In this document: piece after piece, positions 13,294-20,993 of the stretch
Layout of the letters: the number at the start of each line of letters is the position of its first letter
How positions within the stretch are numbered: the stretch's first letter is position 1
The notes under the pieces: model-generated
What the model saw: only the letters and a program-made list of their open reading frames with translations
Databases searched by the model: none
What the model was told of the DNA's origin: nothing
Translations under genes and position numbers: made by a program
Assembly: GCA_036845725.1 (NCBI GenBank)
Contig: DAIUDK010000086.1
Location: 1 to 23,124, forward strand
DNA length: 23,124 nt
Reading direction: 5' to 3'
Source: DSWT01 sp036845725
Lineage (GTDB): Bacteria; Chloroflexota; Anaerolineae; B4-G1; SLSP01

Positions 13294-13722
13294 ATGGTGT
13301 CTGACGATCGCAAAGTCAAGATAGACAACTTTCTGGCCGCGCCGCTGCTGGCGCGATTTGCCACCGCCTCGCCGGAGACGTTGCAGCCACACGTGGTCCC
13401 CGTGTGGTACGAATGGGACGGCGAGACGTTGTGGATCAGTTCCTACGAGAGCACGCGCAAAATCGGCGAGCTGCGCGCCAATCCCAGGTGCGCCGTCGTT
13501 ATAGATGTGGCCGAAAGTGTGGATGGCGTCTCCGCCGTGGTCTTCGAGGGCGAGGCGGAGCTGATCACCGCGCCACGCGAGTTCGTGCGCGATATGTCGC
13601 TGCGCATCTATGCCCGTTATATGGGACCGGAGGGTGTGCTGGCGCCCGAGCCGCAAGAATGGGCCAACTCGCCGGAGAATCTCATCATCAAGGTGACGCC
13701 GGAATTTGTCAAAGTATGGTAG
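13294..13722 (+). CDS. Pyridoxamine 5'-phosphate oxidase-like split-barrel flavoprotein
   Basis: The 142-residue protein has the PPOX split-barrel pattern: an N-terminal helix ending in LLARFAT, then HVVPVWYEWDGETLWISS, STRKIGELRANPRCAVVIDV and FEGEAELI. Such proteins bind FMN, F420 or haem and reduce small molecules. The S/T-R-K-x-x-E/N-L-R/K-x-N-P segment is typical of F420- or FMN-binding members. Start ATG 13294 follows GTAGGAGGAA at 6-base spacing and lies 9 bases after the deaminase stop. With an F420 ligase-like gene elsewhere in the window an F420 role is possible, but the cofactor cannot be decided from sequence. Confidence 0.8.
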   Translation: MVSDDRKVKIDNFLAAPLLARFATASPETLQPHVVPVWYEWDGETLWISSYESTRKIGELRANPRCAVVIDVAESVDGVSAVVFEGEAELITAPREFVRDMSLRIYARYMGPEGVLAPEPQEWANSPENLIIKVTPEFVKVW

Positions 13723-13760
13723 ACGGGGGTTGGGAACAGGGCGTTAAACACGTCACCGGT

Positions 13761-13781
13761 TACTCTTAACTCTTTACTCTT
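13761..13781. repeat. Three heptamers TACTCTT-AACTCTT-TACTCTT: half of a palindromic array
   Basis: Three direct 7-nt copies occupy 13761-13767, 13768-13774 and 13775-13781. They end just upstream of the ribosome site of the zinc dehydrogenase gene. No inverted partner arm is seen in the preceding 40 bases, so it looks like one arm of the kind of element found at 5528. Confidence 0.6.
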
Positions 13782-13794
13782 CACGGAGGAAATA

Positions 13795-14865
13795 ATGTCA
13801 GAACAAACAATGCTTACGTCCCGATTGTACGGGATTCGGGATTTGCGGGTGGAGCGCGCGCCGGTTCCCACGCCGGGACCGGGTCAGGTGTTGCTCAAGA
13901 TCGCCTCGGTGGGCACGTGTGGGTCGGACGTGCACTATTATCGCGAAGGCGGCATCGGCGATGCGATCGTGAAGGAGCCGATCACGATGGGCCACGAGTT
14001 TTCGGCGTGGATCGCCGGATTCGGGCCGGGTGTCGAAGGGGGGCACGGGCTACAGTTGGGGCAGTTGGTCGCCGTGGAACCGGCAATCCACTGCGGCGTA
14101 TGCGAATACTGCCAGCACGGGCATCCCAACATCTGCCCGCACGTGCGCTTCTGCGGCACACCGCCGATCGACGGCGTCTTCGCCGAGTACGCGGTGATGC
14201 CGGCCGAGAACTGCTTCCCGCTGCCGGAAGGGTTCAGTGCAGACGACGGCGCGCTATTGGAGCCACTTGGCATTGCCATTCACACCGTCGATCTGGCGCA
14301 CCTCAAGGTCGGGCAGACGATTGCTATACTGGGGGCCGGCACGATCGGCCTGATGACGGCAGCAGTGGCGAAAGCGGCGGGTGCAGGCGCGATTTACATG
14401 ACCGAGCCACTGGCGCACCGGCGGCAATTCGCGCTGGAATACGCCGCCGACGCGGTTTTCGATCCCAAGTCGGAAGATGTGGTTGCCGCAATCATGCGCG
14501 CGACGGGCGGGCGCGGCGTGGACGTCGCCTTCGAGGCGGCGGGCGCGCACGACACACCCGATCAGGCCGCGCGCGTGACCTGTCCGGGCGGCAAAGTCAT
14601 CGTCGTGGGCATCCCCTCCGACGATACGATGACGATGAATGCCTCCGTGATCCGGCGCAAGGGCCTCACGATCAAAGTCGTGCGGCGGATGAAGCACACG
14701 TATCCGCGCGCGATTCGCATGGTGCAGCGCGGCCTCGTGGACATCGCGCCCCTGGGGACACATCGTTTCCCACTGGAACGCATCGTCGAGGCGTTTGAGT
14801 TGGTCGCGGGATATGAGGATGGTGTACTGCGGGCAATGATTCAAATTGGAAGTGAGAACCAGTGA
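13795..14865 (+). CDS. Zinc-dependent medium-chain dehydrogenase, sorbitol/xylitol dehydrogenase type
   Basis: The 356-residue protein has the MDR plan. Catalytic zinc ligands are C42 (GTCGSDVHYY), H67-E68 (MGHEF) and E156 (LEPLGIAIH). Structural zinc cysteines are C100, C103, C106 and C114. The NAD(P) Rossmann loop is GAGTIG (180-185). The YYREGGIG segment and LEPLG are typical of polyol dehydrogenases (sorbitol, xylitol, threitol), which oxidise a secondary alcohol to a ketose. The acidic residue after strand 2 (E204 in MTEPLAHRRQ) favours NAD over NADP. Start ATG 13795 follows GGAGGAAATA. The stop overlaps the GTG start of the methyltransferase gene by four bases (GTGA). Natural substrate unknown. 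Confidence 0.9.
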   Translation: MSEQTMLTSRLYGIRDLRVERAPVPTPGPGQVLLKIASVGTCGSDVHYYREGGIGDAIVKEPITMGHEFSAWIAGFGPGVEGGHGLQLGQLVAVEPAIHCGVCEYCQHGHPNICPHVRFCGTPPIDGVFAEYAVMPAENCFPLPEGFSADDGALLEPLGIAIHTVDLAHLKVGQTIAILGAGTIGLMTAAVAKAAGAGAIYMTEPLAHRRQFALEYAADAVFDPKSEDVVAAIMRATGGRGVDVAFEAAGAHDTPDQAARVTCPGGKVIVVGIPSDDTMTMNASVIRRKGLTIKVVRRMKHTYPRAIRMVQRGLVDIAPLGTHRFPLERIVEAFELVAGYEDGVLRAMIQIGSENQ

Positions 14866-16286
14866 CATTTCAATTGCCACTCATAATTGTGGAACCCACC
14901 ACCCGACAACTACCTTGCCGGGAAGGCTTGGTCACGCTATTACGCGAAGACCTGGATTTTCACAGCGCGGATAGCAGTTACGCTTCTCACAACTTCCACG
15001 CCTTCCCGGCCAAATTCCCGCCGCAGTTGCCACGCAAGTTCATCGCCGCCTTGACACAACCCGGCAACAATGTGCTCGACCCGATGATGGGGTCAGGTAC
15101 GACCCTGCTGGAAGCATTGCTGGCCGGTCGGGTGGCATTCGGCTGCGACATTGACCCGTTGGCGTTGCTGCTCACCCATGTAAAACTCACAACGGCGGAC
15201 AAAAACGCCATTGTTACCTACCAGTATCGAATTTCAACACAGGCACAAACGTTGGTCAGTCAAAACCCTGACAGGCTACGGCAATGGCTAGCGCAACGGC
15301 GGGATTCCGCCACTCGCAAGTTCATTGACTATTGGTTTGCTGAAGAAACGCAACTGGAATTGATGGCTCTGCTCCATGAAATTGAACAAGTCTCCGACCC
15401 GGCACTGCAATCATTCTTCAAATTAGCTTTGTCAGCAACCATTATTACCAAATCGGGGGGAGTCTCATTAGCCTTCGACCTGGCACACACACGCCCGCAT
15501 CGCGTCAAAGTCGCGCGATCTGCAACAGGGCAGATCATTATGGGAGAAGACGCACTGGCATCTGTGCCAGAATCCCGACACCGTTATCAGGTCAAAACCT
15601 TACGGTCGCCGCTGGAAGAATTCAACAAACGAGTTCAAACCAATCTTAAGGGTTTCACCGAACTGAATAGTATCGACACACCGCACTATTTGGCGCGGGG
15701 AAATGCTCAAGCGTTGCCATTACCGGCCAATTCCATTGATTTAATTGTCACCTCGCCTCCTTATGCCTCAAATGCGATTGACTATATGCGCGCCCATAAG
15801 TTTTCACTGGCCTGGTTAGGTTATCCGATTGACGATTTGAGTGAACGGCGCAAAACTTACATTGGTGGAGAAAGCATCAGTGATTTTGCTTTCGAGGACT
15901 TGCCACCCGATGCGGCACAGATTGTGGATGCCCTACGTCAAAAGGACGCATCTAAAGGCGCAGTGGTACATCGTTACTACTCGGAAATGACCCGCGCCCT
16001 CAAAGAAATGTTTCGCGTGCTTAAGCCAGGCAAAGCCGCATTGGTTGTCGTCGGAACCTCTGTGATGCGTGGGATCGATACCCAGACCCAAAACTGTCTG
16101 GCTGAAATCGGACAAACACTAGGCTTTGAGGTTCCAGCTATCGGCGTACGGCAACTCGATCGGGATCGCCGCATGATGCCGGCTGGACGAAAAGTGGATA
16201 AGCAATCACAAATCCAACAACGTATGCATGAAGAATATGTGATCGGTCTTTATAAACCAGAAGACTTCACGGAGGGTTCTATATGA
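14862..16286 (+). CDS. Type II DNA methyltransferase, probably cytosine-N4 specific
   Basis: The 474-residue protein starts at GTG 14862, overlapping the dehydrogenase stop. Motif I (SAM binding) is VLDPMMGSGTT at 71-81, followed by CDIDPLA (95-101). Motif IV is TSPPY at 297-301, and an FRVLKPGK segment lies near 380. The order I then IV, with about 215 residues between, fits an amino-methyltransferase in which the target recognition region lies between the motifs. SPPY, as opposed to D/NPPY, favours N4-methylcytosine, and the NFHAFPAKFPPQLP segment (44-57) is a signature of such enzymes. No m5C PCQ motif is present. It protects the site cut by the nuclease encoded by the next gene, which overlaps by four bases (ATGA). 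Base composition is visibly AT-richer than the flanking genes, a sign of transfer. Confidence 0.9.
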   Translation: MTFQLPLIIVEPTTRQLPCREGLVTLLREDLDFHSADSSYASHNFHAFPAKFPPQLPRKFIAALTQPGNNVLDPMMGSGTTLLEALLAGRVAFGCDIDPLALLLTHVKLTTADKNAIVTYQYRISTQAQTLVSQNPDRLRQWLAQRRDSATRKFIDYWFAEETQLELMALLHEIEQVSDPALQSFFKLALSATIITKSGGVSLAFDLAHTRPHRVKVARSATGQIIMGEDALASVPESRHRYQVKTLRSPLEEFNKRVQTNLKGFTELNSIDTPHYLARGNAQALPLPANSIDLIVTSPPYASNAIDYMRAHKFSLAWLGYPIDDLSERRKTYIGGESISDFAFEDLPPDAAQIVDALRQKDASKGAVVHRYYSEMTRALKEMFRVLKPGKAALVVVGTSVMRGIDTQTQNCLAEIGQTLGFEVPAIGVRQLDRDRRMMPAGRKVDKQSQIQQRMHEEYVIGLYKPEDFTEGSI

Positions 16287-17140
16287 GCTTAGCGAACTTA
16301 CGCAAACAGTATCACGCGCAACTCTGCGAAAAGATTATCCGACTCAGCCAAGAAGGGGGAAGTGAATACCCAAATTTTGCCGACCGGGATAATGTGTCCA
16401 GCCGAACCATTGCCTGGGGGATAATCCGTCGCATGGGATATATCGCCAACTATCAGGTCATTTCAGGACAGACGGCTGGTAGGCTATTCGAGGCATTGAC
16501 GAAAGATTTCTTAGCTGTTGCTTTCACTTTGTTGCATCATCTGCGCCCTGGCCAATGGTATTACTCGACCGAAGTAGCAATCTCGGCTTTCGCACAATAC
16601 GAGCACCTCACTCATTTAGAGAGGCTGGTTGAACAGAACAATGAGTTAGCCACAGCTTTGGGCCGTGACTACATCGTGCATCCTGATATCGTTATAGGTC
16701 GTCGGTCCGTGAATAACGCGGATATCAACCAATACGAACTGCTGATTTCTCCTGAAGATGAAATCGCCCGGTTAACACCGTTGAGAGAAAGCAATGAGGC
16801 ACGCGCGCCCTACATTCTCCATGCAAGCATCTCATGCAAATGGACTTTGCGTAGCGACCGGGGACAAAATGCCCGCACTGAGGCACTCAATCTGATTCGG
16901 AACCGCAAAGGACACACACCACACATTGCTGCGGTGACCGCCGAACCCTTGCCTACGCGGATCGCCTCTTTGGCCTTGGGAACGGGTGACCTGGATTGCG
17001 TCTATCACTTCGCACTACCTGAGTTGCAGGCAGCCATTGTGGAAACCAACAACGTCGATCAAATGGATATGTTGACAACGCTGGTTGAGGGTAAACGCCT
17101 ACGTGACATCAGCGATTTACCCTTCGACTTAATTGCTTGA
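16283..17140 (+). CDS. NgoMIV-family type II restriction endonuclease
   Basis: The 285-residue protein matches NgoMIV (286 residues) in length and in placement of the catalytic set as I know it. E70 (RLFE), P134-D135 (HPDIVIG), S184-C185-K186 (SISCKWTLRSD) and E200 (ARTEALNLI) correspond to E70, D140, S185-C186-K187 and E201 of NgoMIV, the two-metal active site of the Cfr10I/Bse634I/NgoMIV group. These enzymes act as tetramers and cut sites with a CCGG core; NgoMIV cuts GCCGGC. The specificity here is inferred and untested. ATG 16283 overlaps the methyltransferase stop (ATGA), so translation is coupled. The downstream URO-D-like gene begins 17 bases after the stop. No controller protein gene is visible. 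Confidence 0.9.
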   Translation: MSLANLRKQYHAQLCEKIIRLSQEGGSEYPNFADRDNVSSRTIAWGIIRRMGYIANYQVISGQTAGRLFEALTKDFLAVAFTLLHHLRPGQWYYSTEVAISAFAQYEHLTHLERLVEQNNELATALGRDYIVHPDIVIGRRSVNNADINQYELLISPEDEIARLTPLRESNEARAPYILHASISCKWTLRSDRGQNARTEALNLIRNRKGHTPHIAAVTAEPLPTRIASLALGTGDLDCVYHFALPELQAAIVETNNVDQMDMLTTLVEGKRLRDISDLPFDLIA

Positions 17141-17157
17141 CCAAGGGAGACTACACT

Positions 17158-18330
17158 ATGAACAACCGCGAACGCGTCCACGCCATTCTCCACTACCAGG
17201 ATTACGACCGGATGCCCCTCGTGCACTTCGGCTATTGGAATGAGACGCTGGACAAGTGGGCGGCGGAAGGGCACATCACCGGCGAGGAGGCGCAGGCGTG
17301 GGGTGACGGCAATCCCACGGACGCCGTCATCGGCGCTAAACTCGGCTTCGACTTCAACTGGAGCACGTGTTACAGTCCGCATACCCGGCTATGGCCACCC
17401 TTTGAGCCGCACGTGATTGCAGAACTACCAGATGGCGGTCGCCATATCCAGAACGAAGAGGGCACAATCGTCCTGCAAAAGGATGACGTCACTTCGATTC
17501 CCACCGAGATCGAGCACTTGCTCAAGGATCGCGCCTCGTGGGAGGAACATTACCTGCCCAAGCTACAATGTAACGAAGTACGCGTCACCCACGCCTGGGT
17601 GAACTGTGACGGGCAGATGGTGCGCTTCGACTGGGGCGGGCTGGACTACTTGCGGCGTGGCGCGTGGACGAATCCCTATGGCATCAACGTGGGCAGCCTG
17701 TTCGGCGTCATCCGCAACTGGATCGGCCTGGTGGGACTGTCGTATATGTTGGCGGACGATCCCGACCTGTTGCAGGAAATCGTGGACGTCACCGCCGAAG
17801 TGTGCTACCAGACCACCAAAACGGCATTGGAAATGGTATGCCCCAATGGCGAACCGGCCCCCTTCGACTTCGCGCACTTCTGGGAAGACATCTCCTTCAA
17901 GAGTGGGCCGCTCATCAGCCCGCGCACGTTCCGCCGGATGACGGGCCACCACTACAAGTGCATCACCGGCCTGCTGAACGATTACGGCATCGACATCGTC
18001 TCGCTCGACAGCGACGGCGACGTGACGAAGCTCGTCCCGGTGTGGCTGGAGAACGGCGTCAACACGATGTTCCCCATCGAAGTGGGGACGTGGCGTTCGA
18101 GCATCGCGCCGTGGCGGGCGCAGTACGGGCGGGCGCTGCGCGGCGTCGGCGGGATGGACAAGGTCGTTTTCAGCCGCGACTACGCCGCCGTGGACGCCGA
18201 AATCGAGCGCCTCAAGCCGCTGGTCGATCTCGGCGGCTACATCCCCTGCCCCGACCATCGCATCGCGCCGGATGCTAAATGGGAGAATGTGCAGTATTAT
18301 TGTGAGAGGATGCGAAAGACTTTTGGTTAA
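17158..18330 (+). CDS. Uroporphyrinogen decarboxylase-like (URO-D superfamily) protein, corrinoid/methyltransferase type
   Basis: Start ATG 17158 is chosen over TTG 17137 because AAGGGA lies just before it. The 390-residue protein begins NNRERVHAILHYQDYDRMPL, the standard opening of URO-D-superfamily proteins. It ends in GGYIPCPDHRIAPDAKWENV, a C-terminal Cys-Pro-Asp-His motif typical of the branch that acts on methyl-corrinoid or related substrates, as opposed to haem synthesis. The central part (NVGSLFGVIRNWIGL, SGPLISPRTFRRM, DSDGDVTKLVPVWLENG) also fits. True HemE has a different conserved pattern, and no haem genes are near. It lies in tandem with a PHP-domain gene four bases downstream (operon) and has a relative at 21806. 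A role in methyl transfer or demethylation within the catabolic cluster is an inference. Confidence 0.8.
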   Translation: MNNRERVHAILHYQDYDRMPLVHFGYWNETLDKWAAEGHITGEEAQAWGDGNPTDAVIGAKLGFDFNWSTCYSPHTRLWPPFEPHVIAELPDGGRHIQNEEGTIVLQKDDVTSIPTEIEHLLKDRASWEEHYLPKLQCNEVRVTHAWVNCDGQMVRFDWGGLDYLRRGAWTNPYGINVGSLFGVIRNWIGLVGLSYMLADDPDLLQEIVDVTAEVCYQTTKTALEMVCPNGEPAPFDFAHFWEDISFKSGPLISPRTFRRMTGHHYKCITGLLNDYGIDIVSLDSDGDVTKLVPVWLENGVNTMFPIEVGTWRSSIAPWRAQYGRALRGVGGMDKVVFSRDYAAVDAEIERLKPLVDLGGYIPCPDHRIAPDAKWENVQYYCERMRKTFG

Positions 18331-18333
18331 GCA

Positions 18334-19752
18334 ATGATCAATACCCCTCTTGAAATCCTTGAGGCGCAACTTAGCGACTTCGACCTCACCCGCCGCACGG
18401 CTGCGCTGCGCGAGCTGCTGGCTTTGGCCGACCAGGGCGTGGTGGACATCGCGCCGCCTGCCGAAGTCGCCAACATGCACTGTCACACCTTCTTCTCGTA
18501 CAACGCCTACGGCTATTCGCCGACGGCACTGGCGTGGTTGGCGAAGAAATCCGGCTACCCGTTTATGGGCATCGTGGACTTCGACGTGCTCGACGGCGTG
18601 GGTGAATTCCTCGCCGCCTGCGATCTCGCGGGCGTGCGCGGCAGCGCGGGGATGGAGACGCGCGTCTTCATCCCGGAGTTCGCCACGCGGGAGATCAACT
18701 CGCCGGGCGAGCCGGGGATTTTCTATCACATGGGCATCGGCTTCACCTCAACGGATCTAGCGGATGCAACGGATACAATAGACTCTCCGTTAAAATCCGT
18801 TCAATCCGTTGAGAAAACAGAGGCGCGGGCAATCCTCGCCAGCCTGCGCGCGCGGGCCGAGGCGCGCAACCGCGATATGGCGGCACGCGTCAACGCCCAC
18901 CTCGATCCCGTCGTCATCGACTACGACCGTGACGTGCTCCCCCTCACGCCGGCAGGCAACGCCACCGAGCGGCACATGGTCGTCGCGTACCTCGCCGCCG
19001 TCCGGCGAACCGTTTCCGATCAAACGGCATTCTGGGCCGAAAAGCTGCATAGATCCCGCGACGAAATTGATGGAATCCTGAACAACGGCCCAAAAATTCA
19101 AAATCTGGTGCGCGCCACACTGATGAAACGCGGCGGCGTGGGCTACGTGCAACCATCGCCGGAGACGTTCCCCTCGGTGGAAGAAGTCAACCACGTTATC
19201 ACGGCTTGCGGCGCGCTGCCGTGCGCCACCTGGCTCGATGGGACGTCGGCGGGCGAGCAAGCCGAAGAGGAACTGCTGGAATTGCTTATCGGCAAAGGCG
19301 TCGTCGCGCTCAACATCGTCCCCGACCGGAACTGGAATATCGCCGATCCAGAGGTCAAGCGGACCAAGCTGCTCGAGTTGTACAAAATCGTCGATTTGGC
19401 ACGACACCTCGATCTGCCACTTAACGTCGGCACGGAGATGAACGCGCCCGGCAACCGGCTGGTGGACGACTTCGCCGCACCGGAGCTGGGACCGGTGCGC
19501 GAGGCGTTTATGGACAGCGCGGCCTTCATCTACGGGCACACCGCGATGCAGCGCGCGCTAGGCTTGGGATATGGTAGCGCTTGGGCGCACGCGCACTTCC
19601 CCACACGGAAGGCGCGCAATGTGTTTTACACGCAGGCGGGGAGAATCATTCCGCCCGGCAAAGCAGGAACTGCTCGGCTCAAGGCCATATCCGCCGCGTC
19701 CACTGAAACAGATCCACGTGTCGTTCTGGCGCGCCTGATCGAAGGTCAGTAA
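18334..19752 (+). CDS. PHP-domain metal-dependent phosphoesterase-like protein carrying an in-frame repeat insert
   Basis: The 472-residue protein has the PHP metal site pattern: NMHCHTFFSYN (H49, H51), GIVDFDVLDG (D82), GMETRV (E108) and FYHMGIG (H132). PHP proteins hydrolyse phosphoesters or, in some cases, act on sugar phosphates. C-terminal to the PHP part are LNIVPDRNWNI, NVGTEMNAPGNR and a GHTAM segment. Residues 139-160 (STDLADATD... to ...SVQSVE) are encoded by a palindromic repeat element and look foreign; the chain resumes with EARAILASLRARAEARNRDM. It starts three bases after the URO-D-like gene. The substrate is unknown. Confidence 0.8.
   Translation: MINTPLEILEAQLSDFDLTRRTAALRELLALADQGVVDIAPPAEVANMHCHTFFSYNAYGYSPTALAWLAKKSGYPFMGIVDFDVLDGVGEFLAACDLAGVRGSAGMETRVFIPEFATREINSPGEPGIFYHMGIGFTSTDLADATDTIDSPLKSVQSVEKTEARAILASLRARAEARNRDMAARVNAHLDPVVIDYDRDVLPLTPAGNATERHMVVAYLAAVRRTVSDQTAFWAEKLHRSRDEIDGILNNGPKIQNLVRATLMKRGGVGYVQPSPETFPSVEEVNHVITACGALPCATWLDGTSAGEQAEEELLELLIGKGVVALNIVPDRNWNIADPEVKRTKLLELYKIVDLARHLDLPLNVGTEMNAPGNRLVDDFAAPELGPVREAFMDSAAFIYGHTAMQRALGLGYGSAWAHAHFPTRKARNVFYTQAGRIIPPGKAGTARLKAISAASTETDPRVVLARLIEGQ
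18747..18813. repeat. Palindromic AACGGAT-type array inside the PHP gene
   Basis: CTCAACGGAT (18747-18756) and ATCCGTTGAG (18804-18813) are perfect inverted ends. Between them are 9/10-nt units: AACGGATCT, AGCGGATGC, AACGGATAC on the left, and on the right, in reverse complement, AACGGATTG, AACGGATTTT, AACGGAGAG. The element lies within the reading frame without a stop codon. Confidence 0.8.
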
Positions 19753-19758
19753 GGCACT

Positions 19759-20412
19759 ATGAACCAAACCAACATTCTTATTGTTGATGATACGCTGGAC
19801 AATCTGCTTTTGCTCACGCATATCCTGACGCAAAAAGACTACAAGGTACATACGGCATCCAACGGTGAAGAGGCGCTCGTAGCGGCTGCGGCGGCACCAC
19901 CCGATCTGATTCTGCTCGACATTATGATGCCCGGTATGGACGGCTACGCGGTATGCGAACGTCTGAAAGCCAGGCCAGAAACGGCGCATATCCCGGTGAT
20001 CTTCATCAGCGCGCTCAACCAACCGTTGGATAAGGTTAAAGCCTTTACCGCGGGCGGCGTGGACTATCTGACCAAGCCCCTTCAAGTAGAAGAAGTTTTG
20101 GCACGCGTGGGCGTTCACCTCACGCTGCGCAAACTACAGCGACAACTGGAAGAAGCAAACGCGCAGCTGGTCGCGCAAAACGAGGCATTGCAACAGCGCA
20201 ACGCCGAACTACAAGAAGCGTTGACTGCCATCAAAACACTGAGCGGACTCGTGCCGATTTGCGCGTGGTGCGGACGCAAAATTCAGGACACAGCCGGACA
20301 CTGGATCAAAGTAGAAGACTACATCGAAGCCCATTCCGAGGCCACCTTCACTCACGGTATCTGCCCAGATTGCCTATCGAAGTGGAACCAAAAAACAGGA
20401 GAGCAAGAATGA
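19759..20412 (+). CDS. Orphan response regulator: REC domain, coiled coil, four-cysteine C-terminal module
   Basis: The 217-residue protein has a CheY-like receiver domain (about 5-120) with D10-D11 acidic pocket, phosphoacceptor D54 (LLDIMMPGMDGY), S84 and K106 (TKPL). A helical coiled-coil segment follows (about 122-160, RKLQRQLEEANAQLV...). The C-terminal module has CAWC (C168, C171), a W-x-x-V-E-D-Y segment and HGICPDC (C202, C205), probably a small zinc-binding domain also seen at the end of some sensor proteins in environmental bacteria. No DNA-binding or enzymatic output domain is present and no histidine kinase lies in the window. Its stop overlaps the start of the flavin reductase gene (ATGA), so it belongs to the same transcript. 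The partner kinase and output are unknown. Confidence 0.85.
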   Translation: MNQTNILIVDDTLDNLLLLTHILTQKDYKVHTASNGEEALVAAAAAPPDLILLDIMMPGMDGYAVCERLKARPETAHIPVIFISALNQPLDKVKAFTAGGVDYLTKPLQVEEVLARVGVHLTLRKLQRQLEEANAQLVAQNEALQQRNAELQEALTAIKTLSGLVPICAWCGRKIQDTAGHWIKVEDYIEAHSEATFTHGICPDCLSKWNQKTGEQE

Positions 20413-20984
20413 AAACATCTCGCGGCGCAAAAACAATCGTCTACCCAACGCCCGTCTTTATCGTCGGCACCTACGACAACACGGGCAAACCCAACCTTAT
20501 GGCGGCGGCCTGGGGCGGCATTTGCTGCTCGAAGCCACCGTGCGTTTCCGTCTCGCTGCGCAAAGCGACGTACACCTACGGGAACATCGTCGCGCGCGGC
20601 GCGTTCACGGTCAACATCGCCTCGGAGCGGTACGTGAAAGAGGCGGATTACGTCGGCCTCGTCTCCGGGCGGGACGTGGACAAGTTCGCCGCCGCCGGTC
20701 TCACGCCGGTCAAGAGCGACCTGGTCGATGCGCCCTACGTCGCCGAATTCCCGATGGCGCTGGAGTGCAAACTGCTGCACACGCTCGAAATCGGCCTGCA
20801 CACACTCTTCGTCAGTGAAATCCTCGACATCAAGGCCGATGCAGAAGCATTCGACGCCGACGGCAAGCTCTCCGTCCAGAAAATCCGCCCCATCCTCTGG
20901 GCACCCGATGACGGCGGCTACTACGGCGTGGGCGAATACCTGGGACCGGCGTTTGAGATCGGGAAGGCAATCAAGGATAGATGA
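20409..20984 (+). CDS. Flavin reductase-like split-barrel protein (flavoredoxin type)
   Basis: Start is ATG 20409, overlapping the response regulator stop by four bases; the longer frame from 20259 reads through the previous gene and is not used. The 191-residue protein has the flavin-reductase pattern: YPTPVFIVGTYD, PNLMAAAWGGICCSKPPCVSVSLRK, GAFTVNIAS and YVGLVSGRDVDKF. It probably binds FMN and reduces it or passes electrons to an oxidoreductase. The redox partner is not identified. The paired cysteines at ICCSKPPC are notable. It is translationally coupled to the regulator gene, suggesting the regulator and the reductase are expressed together. Confidence 0.85.
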   Translation: MKTSRGAKTIVYPTPVFIVGTYDNTGKPNLMAAAWGGICCSKPPCVSVSLRKATYTYGNIVARGAFTVNIASERYVKEADYVGLVSGRDVDKFAAAGLTPVKSDLVDAPYVAEFPMALECKLLHTLEIGLHTLFVSEILDIKADAEAFDADGKLSVQKIRPILWAPDDGGYYGVGEYLGPAFEIGKAIKDR

Positions 20985-20993
20985 CATACGCCT

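Noticed and set aside
17563..18729. Long minus-strand frame opposite the URO-D-like gene, and similar ones at 21971-23005 and opposite the E1, ATPase and PHP genes
   Set aside because: They are open because of GC-rich codon bias; their translations are His/Arg/Val-rich with no family motif, while the sense frames encode recognisable proteins.
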